From positions 1-21,484 of the forward strand of contig CATJZH010000069.1 in NCBI GenBank assembly GCA_949746285.1: a stretch of 21,484 nucleotides of DNA, read 5' to 3'. The DNA is from an uncultured Clostridia bacterium. GTDB taxonomy: Bacteria; Bacillota; Clostridia; TANB77; CAG-508. The position numbers and the translations under genes were made by a program. The notes under the pieces were generated by a model. The model saw only the letters and a program-made list of their open reading frames with translations. It searched no databases and had not been told where the DNA came from. Positions 6,213 to 13,961 of the stretch are shown here, piece after piece; the stretch's first letter is position 1, and each line of letters starts with the position of its first letter.

Positions 6213-7640
6213 ATGAAAAATATAGTAAAAGCAATAAGTTTTTTAGTGATATTAATAATAGTAATAGATTTTGTCGGACAAATATTTATTCCTAGATGGA
6301 ATGATGAATGGATTGCTACACCAATAATAAAAGATTTTTATGACCTTCCCAAAAATAGTTTAGATGTTTTAGCTGTTGGGTCAAGTCAGGTAGTTAGAGG
6401 CTTTTCAGGATTAGAATTATATAAGAATTATGGAATATCTGCATATGGTATTGGAACAGGTCAACAATCAATTCAAAGTTCATATGCTTGGATAAAAGAA
6501 AGTACAAAAACGCAAAATGAGAAAGTTGTTTGTTTAGAAATAAAAATGCTTTTTGAAGACACACCAGAAGAACAAAATAGAAAGGCATTAGACAATATGA
6601 AATTTTCTTCAAATAAATTAGAAAGTATTATAGATATAGCTTGGAAAGAAAAATCATATGAAACGTTTATAAGCTATTTATTTCCAATTACAAGATTTCA
6701 TTCAAGATGGAAAGAAATTGGAAGTGAAAATTTTATAGAAGAAATAAAAGCTACTAATTATAGAGGATATTCTTTAGAAAATGAAGTATCAGGAAATTTA
6801 GATTATGTACCTGTAGAAAATAATATACCATATGATGCTTTTATAGAAGAAGAAAGATATGAATGTATAAATAATATTATAAAGTACTGTAAGGAAAAAA
6901 ATATTGGTTTAATATTCTTTAAAATGTTAGATATGGACTGGGATATTGAAAGACATAATAGAGTAGAAAAAATAGCAAAAGAAAATGATATAACATTTTT
7001 TGATTTTAATATGAAAGATTTAATGAATGAAGTAGATTTGCTTTATGCAGCTGACACTTCAAGAAATAATCACTTAAATATATACGGAGCAGAAAAAACA
7101 ACTAACTATTTAGGAGAATATATTAAAGAACATTATGATATTGAAGACAAAAGAGGAAAAGACGAATATAAGCATTTAGATAGACAATTAGAGCAATATA
7201 ATAATGATGTACAGAATGCTAAAATAGTAAATATATTTAATCCAAATGAATACATAGAAGCATTAAATCAAAAGAATTTTACAGTTATATTAGTAAAAAA
7301 TAATCTGCCAAATGCTACAACTCTAGAATATAATAAAATGATAAATGATTTAGGACTAGATATAAGTAAAGTTTATAAATCAAATTATTATGCAATAATA
7401 GAAGATGGAAAAGTTATAGCAGAAGAAGGTGCAGACCAAAATATTCATTTAGAAACAATGGTAGATACAGTTAGACCAGTTATAATAGATACGCAAAAAG
7501 CATCTATAAATTTTGAAGGAACAGAACAATCTAACTTTCATCAAGGATTCGATGTATTAGTGTACAATAATAAAAGCAATAATGTAGTTGAAAGTAGTTA
7601 TATAAATTTTGAAAATGGAATTCCTGTAATAGGAAGATAA
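6213..7640 (+). CDS. Membrane-anchored SGNH/DltD-like protein with extra C-terminal domain
   Basis: A 475-residue protein with an N-terminal membrane anchor or uncleaved signal (about 6-26), so most of it is probably outside the membrane. LDVLAVGSSQVVRGF (50-64) carries the GSS block with candidate catalytic Ser57 or Ser58, and AADTSRNNHLNIYG (279-292) carries candidate Asp281 and His287, consistent with an SGNH hydrolase/acyltransferase fold like DltD or AlgX/AlgJ partners of MBOAT proteins. After a hydrophilic linker (about 305-335), residues about 336-470 form a second domain containing KNFTVILVKNNLP and GFDVLVYNNKSNNVVESS, which faintly recalls ILEI/FAM3-type domains. AAGGAGGG at 6200-6207 is a strong ribosome binding site, 17 nt after the MBOAT stop. 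It likely completes the acyl transfer at the cell surface. Confidence 0.75.
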   Translation: MKNIVKAISFLVILIIVIDFVGQIFIPRWNDEWIATPIIKDFYDLPKNSLDVLAVGSSQVVRGFSGLELYKNYGISAYGIGTGQQSIQSSYAWIKESTKTQNEKVVCLEIKMLFEDTPEEQNRKALDNMKFSSNKLESIIDIAWKEKSYETFISYLFPITRFHSRWKEIGSENFIEEIKATNYRGYSLENEVSGNLDYVPVENNIPYDAFIEEERYECINNIIKYCKEKNIGLIFFKMLDMDWDIERHNRVEKIAKENDITFFDFNMKDLMNEVDLLYAADTSRNNHLNIYGAEKTTNYLGEYIKEHYDIEDKRGKDEYKHLDRQLEQYNNDVQNAKIVNIFNPNEYIEALNQKNFTVILVKNNLPNATTLEYNKMINDLGLDISKVYKSNYYAIIEDGKVIAEEGADQNIHLETMVDTVRPVIIDTQKASINFEGTEQSNFHQGFDVLVYNNKSNNVVESSYINFENGIPVIGR

Positions 7641-7679
7641 TGTCCCATTGGGGACGCTTGTTAAAGGACATTTTTGTCC
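7641..7679 (+). repeat. Paired small palindromes with TGTCC/GGACA arms
   Basis: GTCCC (7642-7646) pairs with GGGAC (7651-7655) around ATTG, and GGACA (7666-7670) pairs with TGTCC (7675-7679) around TTTT. The arms are also complementary across hairpins (TGTCC at 7641 with GGACA at 7666), so alternative folds are possible. The local G+C-rich palindrome stands out in this genome and resembles REP-like or terminator-derived elements. A further GGACA occurs at 7795-7799. Confidence 0.5.
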
Positions 7680-7703
7680 AATTTATAACATATGTTTAAA
7701 ATG

Positions 7704-7778
7704 AAAGATATTATATTGATAAATGAAAGTTATGAGAATTAAGAGAGTAACTGTAATGAAACAATATAATATCTTTTT
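7704..7778 (+). terminator. Long 15-bp inverted repeat followed by a T-run (possible terminator or attenuator)
   Basis: The 15-base arm at 7704-7718 is the exact reverse complement of 7762-7776, and T's continue to 7778. The 43-nt loop contains a second short pairing, AGTTA (7728-7732) with TAACT (7748-7752). The perfect outer stem plus T-run would suit a terminator ending the upstream five-gene unit, but the loop is unusually long and a small mobile remnant cannot be excluded. Confidence 0.5.
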
Positions 7779-7869
7779 ATATATAAAAAAATAAGGACAA
7801 TGTGTAAAGTTCTATTTTAAAATTAACCTAATAAAATTTAATAATTATTAAGTAGCTGGAGGAAGGAGA

Positions 7870-9672
7870 ATGCAAAATAGCAATTTAGGATTAAAGAAAA
7901 GAATAATTATTATATTGATGATAGTGAGTGTTATTTGGGTTATATTATTTATTAGAGTAGGAATAATTCAATTTGTAGAAGGGGAAGACTGGAAAAGAAA
8001 ATCGGAAAATCAACAATATGTAAGTAGAAGTATAACAGCGGGAAGAGGTACAATATATGATGCAAGTGGAGAACATATTTTAGCTAAAAGTAGTAGTGTA
8101 GAGACTGTAACAGTAAATCCAGTAAATATATCTAAAGAAAATGAAGAAAAAATAGCAAAAACACTTTCAGAAATTTTTGAGTTAGATTATGAAAAAGTTT
8201 ATAAAAAAGTAACTAAAAATAGTTCTATTGAAACTATAGTAAAAAGAGTGGAAAAAGAAAAAACAGATAAGTTAAGAATATGGATGCAGGAAAATAATAT
8301 TTATTCAGGAATAAATATAGATGAAGATACTAAAAGATATTATCCATATGCGACACTTGCATCTCATATTATAGGTTTTGTAGGAAGTGATAATCAGGGG
8401 TTAGATGGAATAGAGGCAAAGTATAATGAAGTTTTAAAAGGTGAAAATGGAAGTATTAGCAAAATGTTAGATGCTAAAGGAAATATTATAGGAGATACAG
8501 GGGAGAGTTATAATGAATGGGTAAAAGGTAATGATTTAGTATTATCAATAGATATGAATATACAGGCAATTACTGAGAAATATTTAGAAAATGCCTGTAT
8601 AGAAAATGTTTGTACAGATGGTGGAAATGTAATTATTATGAATCCTAAAACAGGAGATATTCTTGCAATGGCAACATATCCTTTTTATGATTTAAACAAT
8701 CCATATCAAGTAGCAGATCCAGAATTATTTGGTATGTGGTCTGAACTTGATAGTTCACAGAAATCAACATATTTGCAAGGAATGTGGAGAAATAAAGCAA
8801 TAGCAGATACATATGAACCAGGTTCTACATTTAAACTTGTAACAACATCTGCAGCATTAGAAGAAGGAATAGCTGAGCCAGATAGAGCTGGTAGTTATTC
8901 TTGTACAGGAAGCATTGAAATAGCTGGAACTAGAATAAAATGTTGGAGATACTATAGACCACATGGCTCACAAAGTTTAAGACAAGGACTTATGAATTCA
9001 TGTAATCCTGTATTTATAGGTTTGGGGCAAAAAATAGGTGTAAATAAATATTATGAATATTTGCAAAAATTTGGATTTTTAGAAAAAACGGGAATTGATT
9101 TAATAGGAGAAGCAAACTCCATTTTTTTAAAAGAAGATAAGGTTGGACCTGTTGAACTTGCAACTATAAGTTTTGGTCAAAGATTTGAGGTAACACCAAT
9201 TCAAATGATAAGCATGGTTTCAGCAATAGCTAATAATGGAACATATGTAAAACCAAGAATTGTAAAACAAATAGTAAATTCAAATACAGGTGAAGTTCAA
9301 GATATGCAGCCAGAATATAAAAATAGAGTAATTTCAGAAGAAACAGCAAAATCTGTACTTAGTATGATGACATCAGTTGTTTCAGAAGGAACTGGAAAAA
9401 ATGCAAGAGTGCAAGGATATAATGTAGGTGGAAAAACAGGAACTTCTGAAGATGGTGTAAATACAGGTAAATACGTAACATCTTTTATAGGTGTTGCTCC
9501 AACAGATGATCCCGAGCTCTGCATATTAGTAACTTTATATAATCCAACAGGTGAATCTGGGCATCAAGGTGGAACAGTTGCAGCACCAGTTGCAGGAAAA
9601 ATTTTAAATGAAGTTATAAACTACTTAGAACTTGAGCCAACAAATGAAATAGAAAGTAAAGAAGAAAAATAA
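7870..9672 (+). CDS. ftsI: Class B penicillin-binding protein (FtsI/SpoVD-type transpeptidase)
   Basis: A 600-residue protein that cross-links septal or spore-cortex peptidoglycan. It has an N-terminal membrane anchor (about 11-29), the RGTIYDASGE motif of the class B dimerisation domain (59-68), and a transpeptidase domain with all three catalytic motifs: STFK (Ser319 nucleophile, Lys322), SCN (377-379) and KTGT (522-525). No C-terminal PASTA repeats are present; SpoVD proteins usually have one, so a vegetative FtsI/PBP2B role is somewhat more likely, though the two cannot be separated here. Only one such gene lies in the cluster. GGAGG at 7858-7862 sets the start. Downstream FtsW is its probable glycosyltransferase partner. 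Confidence 0.93.
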   Translation: MQNSNLGLKKRIIIILMIVSVIWVILFIRVGIIQFVEGEDWKRKSENQQYVSRSITAGRGTIYDASGEHILAKSSSVETVTVNPVNISKENEEKIAKTLSEIFELDYEKVYKKVTKNSSIETIVKRVEKEKTDKLRIWMQENNIYSGINIDEDTKRYYPYATLASHIIGFVGSDNQGLDGIEAKYNEVLKGENGSISKMLDAKGNIIGDTGESYNEWVKGNDLVLSIDMNIQAITEKYLENACIENVCTDGGNVIIMNPKTGDILAMATYPFYDLNNPYQVADPELFGMWSELDSSQKSTYLQGMWRNKAIADTYEPGSTFKLVTTSAALEEGIAEPDRAGSYSCTGSIEIAGTRIKCWRYYRPHGSQSLRQGLMNSCNPVFIGLGQKIGVNKYYEYLQKFGFLEKTGIDLIGEANSIFLKEDKVGPVELATISFGQRFEVTPIQMISMVSAIANNGTYVKPRIVKQIVNSNTGEVQDMQPEYKNRVISEETAKSVLSMMTSVVSEGTGKNARVQGYNVGGKTGTSEDGVNTGKYVTSFIGVAPTDDPELCILVTLYNPTGESGHQGGTVAAPVAGKILNEVINYLELEPTNEIESKEEK

Positions 9673-9675
9673 GAA

Positions 9676-9700
9676 GGCGGACCTAGTGTAACGACCCGCC
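9676..9700 (-). terminator. GC hairpin, probable terminator of the opposite-strand gene
   Basis: GGCGG (9676-9680) and CCGCC (9696-9700) form a 5-bp GC stem. On the minus strand it is followed by a T-rich stretch (complement of 9655-9675) and lies just after the stop of the small minus-strand gene. On the plus strand it follows the PBP stop but has no T-run, so it would work less well there. Confidence 0.45.
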
Positions 9701-9710
9701 GAGAAAGGAA

Positions 9711-10073
9711 TTAAAGATAAGAAGCTTTACGAATATAATTTTTAAGAGCTGAGTTAAACGAAAAGTCTGGTATTGCAAAATCAGTAGGCTTCTCCTTAGA
9801 AATCAACCATTTTCTTACTTCTGGTGTATAGGAAGTATGAAAATTGCGATAGCAATTGGTTGGCTTTAGATTAGCCCGTTTTTTGATTTGTCTTGCAACA
9901 CTTTCCGAAAGCTCTACTGCATCATCTACTATATCACGGTGGGTCTGCCTGAAATTAGTACACCCCTTAAGAAAACATGCAGATCCATAAAGATACTCAA
10001 ATGTTGCAGCAAGCTCATCATCTTTTAAGGATTTTAAAATTTCTAAATCCCCTTTGTTGAACCGTAGTTCCAT
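9711..10073 (-). CDS. Unknown 120-residue protein, opposite-strand orphan in the dcw cluster
   Basis: I do not recognise this protein. It is 120 residues, soluble, apparently helical in the first two thirds (LEILKSLKDDELAATFEYLY, then a charged helix near 45-68), with three cysteines in GSACFLKGCTNF and KPTNCYRNF and a basic C-terminus. No signal peptide or membrane segment is seen. It is transcribed against all its neighbours. A ribosome binding site (GAAAGGGG on the minus strand) lies about 10 nt before its ATG at 10073, and it has its own promoter and probable terminator. By hand count its DNA is about 36% G+C, above most neighbouring coding lines. Together this suggests an acquired one-gene cassette rather than a shadow reading frame. 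Function unknown. Confidence 0.72.
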   Translation of the reverse strand: MELRFNKGDLEILKSLKDDELAATFEYLYGSACFLKGCTNFRQTHRDIVDDAVELSESVARQIKKRANLKPTNCYRNFHTSYTPEVRKWLISKEKPTDFAIPDFSFNSALKNYIRKASYL

Positions 10074-10108
10074 ATTTATGCCCCTTTCCGTATCATAATG
10101 TAATATAT

Positions 10109-10137
10109 ATTATAGCAGGCTTTTGCTTAATAGTAAA
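10109..10137 (-). promoter_or_regulatory. Extended -10 promoter for the minus-strand gene
   Basis: Read on the minus strand, TTTACT (10137-10132) is followed after 17 bp by a perfect TATAAT (10114-10109), preceded by TGC, an extended -10 element. Transcription would begin near 10102, giving a leader of about 30 nt that includes the ribosome binding site. Confidence 0.6.
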
Positions 10138-10196
10138 GTTTTATAATGAAATAAGTCTATATTTTGATATTAAGAATATATTTTAATAAATAAATC

Positions 10197-10225
10197 TGTA
10201 CAAAAAAACTTTTTTACTATATAAT
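10197..10225 (+). promoter_or_regulatory. Candidate promoter for murE-mraY-ftsW-murG
   Basis: TGTACA (10197-10202) and a perfect TATAAT (10220-10225) are 17 bp apart. The start would fall near 10232, shortly before GGAGG (10243-10247) and the murE ATG. A promoter is expected here because the opposite-strand gene and its hairpin separate murE from the PBP gene. Confidence 0.55.
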
Positions 10226-10258
10226 AACATAGAATAAATATCGGAGGAACAAGTTCAA

Positions 10259-11737
10259 ATGGAATTAAAAAAATTATTAACAGGTATTGAGAATTTAAAA
10301 TCAAAAGGTGATTTGGAAATAGATATAAAAAAAGTAGAATGTAATTCTAAAAATATAAAACCAAATTCTTTATTTATAGCCATAAAAGGATATGATTTTG
10401 ATGGGCATGAATATGTAAATGAAGCAATTGAAAATGGTGCTATAGCAGTTATGCTTGACATGTCAGCCGATTTTAAAAAAATAAAAATTCCGAAAGGAAT
10501 AACAATTATTATAACAGATGATACAAGAAAAGCCTTAGCTAGAGTTTCTTGTAATTATTTTGGAAATCCATCAAGATATTTTAAATTAATAGGAGTAACA
10601 GGAACAAAAGGAAAAACAACAACAACATATATGATTAAAGCTATTTTAGAAAAGGCGGGATATAAAGTTGGATTAATTGGAACTATTGCAAATTATATTG
10701 GAGAAGAGTGTTTAGGATTTAGTAATAGAACTACACCAGAAAGCTTAGAGCTTCAAGGATTATTTTATAAAATGGCAAAAGCTAAAGTAGATTATGTAGT
10801 TATGGAAGTTTCATCACAAAGCTTAAAATTATCTAGAGTAGATGGATGCAATTTTGATTATGGAATTTTTACAAATCTATACAAAGATCATATAAGTTTA
10901 AAAGAACATGCAGATATGAATGAATATTTTGAAACAAAATTAAAATTATTTTCAATGTGTCAAAAAGGATTTGTAAATAGTGATGATTTTAAATGTAATA
11001 AAATAATAAAAGCTTCACCAAACTGTGATATAAAAACATATTCAGTAGATAATAAATCTGATTTATTAGCAAAGGATATAACAATAACAAATATAAGTGT
11101 AGATTTTAAAGTAAAAATAGGAATCAGAAATGAAAGAGTAAAGGTAAATATACCAGGAAGATATAGTGTATATAATGCATTAGCTGCTATTTCACTTGCA
11201 GTATCTTTAGGAATAGATGCTGAAAAGATAAAAGAAGGTTTAGAAAGTATAGTTGTTCCAGGAAGAAATGAGCTTGTACCCAATAAAGAAGATTTAGCAA
11301 TAATGATAGATTATGCACATACAGCAGAAAGTCTAGAAAATGTACTACAAGCCGCAAAAACATATACACCAGGAAGAGTAATTTGTGTATTTGGTTGTGG
11401 TGGAGATAGAGATACAGAAAAAAGACCAAGGATGGGAGAAGTTTCAGGAAGGCTAGCAGATTATACTATAGTAACAACAGATAATCCTAGAACTGAAGAA
11501 CCAGAACAAATTATTAGTGAAATAGAAAAAGGAATATCAAAGACTAAAGGTAAATATGAAGTTATAATTGATAGAAAAGAAGCTATAAAAAAAGCTGTAA
11601 AAATGATGAATAAAAGAGATATAGTTATTTTAGCAGGAAAAGGTCATGAAGTATATCAGGAAATAAATGGAAAGAAAAATCCATTTGATGAAAGAATAAT
11701 TGTTAAAGAGATATTAGGAGAGAAAAAAGATGACTAA
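10259..11737 (+). CDS. murE: UDP-N-acetylmuramoyl-tripeptide synthetase MurE (meso-diaminopimelate type)
   Basis: A 492-residue cytosolic Mur ligase that adds the third residue to UDP-MurNAc-L-Ala-D-Glu using ATP. It has the N-terminal UDP-binding domain, the ATP loop GTKGKTT (115-121), MEVSSQSLKLSRVDG (182-196, with Gln where many family members have His) and the C-terminal DNPR motif (408-411). DNPR is the established signature for meso-diaminopimelate, so the peptidoglycan is probably of the DAP type. VFGCGGDRDTEKRP (377-390) is the usual central motif. GGAGG lies 11 nt before the ATG. The gene overlaps mraY by 8 nt; murF, which often sits between them, is missing. Confidence 0.96.
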   Translation: MELKKLLTGIENLKSKGDLEIDIKKVECNSKNIKPNSLFIAIKGYDFDGHEYVNEAIENGAIAVMLDMSADFKKIKIPKGITIIITDDTRKALARVSCNYFGNPSRYFKLIGVTGTKGKTTTTYMIKAILEKAGYKVGLIGTIANYIGEECLGFSNRTTPESLELQGLFYKMAKAKVDYVVMEVSSQSLKLSRVDGCNFDYGIFTNLYKDHISLKEHADMNEYFETKLKLFSMCQKGFVNSDDFKCNKIIKASPNCDIKTYSVDNKSDLLAKDITITNISVDFKVKIGIRNERVKVNIPGRYSVYNALAAISLAVSLGIDAEKIKEGLESIVVPGRNELVPNKEDLAIMIDYAHTAESLENVLQAAKTYTPGRVICVFGCGGDRDTEKRPRMGEVSGRLADYTIVTTDNPRTEEPEQIISEIEKGISKTKGKYEVIIDRKEAIKKAVKMMNKRDIVILAGKGHEVYQEINGKKNPFDERIIVKEILGEKKDD

Positions 11738-12695
11738 ACAAATAATTTATTTAGTAATATCATTTATTTTGACAGCTATTTTAGGAAAGATAGTAATACC
11801 TATTTTAAAGAAACTAAAAGTAGGTCAAAGTGAGAGATTAGATGGACCTAGAGCACACTTAAAAAAACAAGGAACACCCACTATGGGTGGAATAATGATG
11901 ATTATTTCTATTATAGTTATGACAATAGTGTATTACATTATAGATGGGAAAGATATAGTTCCAATAATAGCAATAGCACTTGCAAGTATTGGATTTGGAA
12001 TAGTTGGTTTTATAGATGATTTTAAAAAAGTTGTTTTAAAAAATACAGAAGGATTAAATCCAAAATTAAAAATGTTAGGACTTTTAATAATTTCTGTAAT
12101 ATATACAATGTTTTTAATTAATTATGCGAATATAGGAACAGAAATAATAATCCCATTTATAAATTATAATTTATTATTACCAATATGGATTTATATACCA
12201 TTTACAATTTTCGTTATGTTAGCAGCAACAAATGCAGTAAATCTAACAGATGGCGTAGATGGATTGGCAGGCTCTGTAAGTGCAATAATGATAACTGCAA
12301 TTTCAATAATTGCTATTAAAATGGGATATGAAAGTATTTCTGTTTTTGGAGCAATTGTTGTAGGTTGTTGTGCAGGATTTTTAATATATAATTTTTATAA
12401 AGCTAAAGTAATGATGGGAGATACAGGTTCATTATTATTAGGCGGTGTAATTTCTAGTATGACAATATACTTGAAATTACCGTTAATATTAATAATAGTA
12501 GCAATTATACCAGTACTTGAAACTTTATCTGTTATTATGCAAGTTTTATATTTTAGAAAAACAGGAAAGAGATTATTTAGGATGTCTCCACTACATCATC
12601 ATTTTGAATTAAGTGGTTGGAGAGAAAATAAAGTAGTGGCAGTATTTTCACTTATAACAATAGTAGCATCTACAATAGCAATTTTAATAGTTTAA
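11730..12695 (+). CDS. mraY: Phospho-N-acetylmuramoyl-pentapeptide transferase MraY
   Basis: A 321-residue polytopic membrane enzyme of normal length with about ten transmembrane helices. It transfers phospho-MurNAc-pentapeptide from UDP to undecaprenyl phosphate, making lipid I. Family motifs are complete: KKQGTPTMGG (45-54), the Asp pair in GFIDDF (Asp96-Asp97), NLTDGVDGLAG (171-181), MMGDTGS (228-234) and the HHH motif in SPLHHHFELSGW (286-297). It overlaps murE by 8 nt, which implies translational coupling. In most dcw clusters murD would follow, but here ftsW comes next. Confidence 0.97.
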   Translation: MTKQIIYLVISFILTAILGKIVIPILKKLKVGQSERLDGPRAHLKKQGTPTMGGIMMIISIIVMTIVYYIIDGKDIVPIIAIALASIGFGIVGFIDDFKKVVLKNTEGLNPKLKMLGLLIISVIYTMFLINYANIGTEIIIPFINYNLLLPIWIYIPFTIFVMLAATNAVNLTDGVDGLAGSVSAIMITAISIIAIKMGYESISVFGAIVVGCCAGFLIYNFYKAKVMMGDTGSLLLGGVISSMTIYLKLPLILIIVAIIPVLETLSVIMQVLYFRKTGKRLFRMSPLHHHFELSGWRENKVVAVFSLITIVASTIAILIV

Positions 12696-12762
12696 AAGGT
12701 TATAGGAAATCCGAAGTTTATAACTTGAAAACCTAAATTTACAAAGGACTATGTAAAAGCAG

Positions 12763-13911
12763 ATGGGAAAAAAATCAAAAAAAATTGGATTATTTCTTAA
12801 TAAAAAATTTGATTATTCTATTTTAATAGTAACATTGTTGCTTTTAAGTATAGGACTAATAATGTTACTTTCAGCTAGTGCTCCAACATCACTTTCTGAA
12901 AGTGGAAATAGTTATAAATATGTTGTAAAACAGGGAGCACTTGCAGCATTAGGACTATTTGCAATGATAACTCTTTCAAAAATCGATTATAGAATTTATA
13001 AACCTTTTAAATGGATAATATATTTAGGACTTTTAGCTTTACTTGTAGCAGTTGGTTTTGCAGGAACCTATGCAGGAGGAGCTAGAAGATGGATAAATAT
13101 TTTTGGTTTTTCTTTTCAACCATCAGAATTCGCAAAAGTAGGATTTGTAGTTTTTTATGCAGCTATATTAAGTGATATGAAAGAGAAAAATAAAATAAAG
13201 AAATTTGTTCCAGGATTTTTATTTCCACTTATTTTTTTAGTACCAATAGTTGTTGCAATATTTATATTGCAAAATCATTTTAGTGCTACATTTATTATAG
13301 TTGCAATTACATTAGTTCAAATGTTTGTTGCTGGTTCAGCTTTTAGATATTTTATAGCTTCAGGAGTTTTAGGTGTAGTAGGAATTTTAGGATTTTTATT
13401 AAAAACTTCAACTGGTGGAGGAGAGGCAAATTTTAGATTTTCAAGAATTCAAACTTGGCTCAACTTAGAATCAGCAGATTTAACAGGTGAAGCATGGCAA
13501 ATAACTAATAGTTTATATGCGATTGGTTCAGGAGGATTATTTGGTTTAGGTCTTGGAAATAGTAAACAAAAATATCTATATTTACCAGAGCCACAAAATG
13601 ATTTTATATTTGCTGTTTTAGCAGAAGAATTAGGATTTTTTGGATGCACACTAGTTATTTTACTATTTGCACTATTTGTATGGAGAGGAATAGTAATAGC
13701 AATAAAATCAGAAGATACGTTTGGAACTCTAATAGCAATTGGATTAACAGCGATGATTGGACTTCAAGCATTAATAAATATAGCAGTTGTTACAAATACC
13801 ATACCAGTAACAGGTATGCCGCTTCCATTTTTTAGCTATGGTGGTTCAGCGATGTTAGCAGATTTAATGGCTGTAGGAATTTTACTGAGTATATCTAGAA
13901 ATAGTAAGTAG
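12763..13911 (+). CDS. ftsW: SEDS peptidoglycan glycosyltransferase FtsW
   Basis: A 382-residue membrane protein with about ten transmembrane segments that polymerises lipid II at the septum with its class B PBP partner. SEDS signatures are present: GARRWINIFGFSFQPSEFAK (106-125), the loop PEPQNDFIFAVLAEELGF (275-292) containing the catalytic Asp280, and SYGGSAMLADL near the C-terminus. The dcw location favours FtsW (or its sporulation relative SpoVE) over RodA. The start at 12763 is not ideal: AAAGGA (12743-12748) is 14 nt away, and an in-frame ATG-TAA pair at 12751-12756 lies between. No better in-frame start keeps the N-terminus. Confidence 0.93.
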   Translation: MGKKSKKIGLFLNKKFDYSILIVTLLLLSIGLIMLLSASAPTSLSESGNSYKYVVKQGALAALGLFAMITLSKIDYRIYKPFKWIIYLGLLALLVAVGFAGTYAGGARRWINIFGFSFQPSEFAKVGFVVFYAAILSDMKEKNKIKKFVPGFLFPLIFLVPIVVAIFILQNHFSATFIIVAITLVQMFVAGSAFRYFIASGVLGVVGILGFLLKTSTGGGEANFRFSRIQTWLNLESADLTGEAWQITNSLYAIGSGGLFGLGLGNSKQKYLYLPEPQNDFIFAVLAEELGFFGCTLVILLFALFVWRGIVIAIKSEDTFGTLIAIGLTAMIGLQALINIAVVTNTIPVTGMPLPFFSYGGSAMLADLMAVGILLSISRNSK

Positions 13912-13961
13912 TTTATGGAAAAACTATAAATTTCCAAATATAAAATAGTAGGGATGTTAGA

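Larger units (their letters stand above)
7641..7869 (+). other. Structured intergenic region before the PBP gene
   Basis: These 229 bases hold no gene. Two small hairpins sit at the left (7641-7679) and a long inverted repeat occupies 7704-7776. A possible promoter, TTGTCC (7674-7679) with TAAAAT (7697-7702) at 17 bp, would read into that inverted repeat; this is weak evidence. GGAGG at 7858-7862 is the PBP ribosome binding site, 7 nt before its ATG. Confidence 0.5.

Noticed and set aside
4669..7640. Classical D-alanine dlt operon
   Set aside because: No DltA-type adenylating enzyme is present; the loader is FkbH-like and a VOC enzyme is added, so D-alanine is unlikely to be the cargo.
13916..13936. 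TGGAAA/TTTCCA inverted repeat between ftsW and murG as a terminator
   Set aside because: Only 6 bp with a 9-nt loop and no T-run, in the short gap of a co-directional operon.
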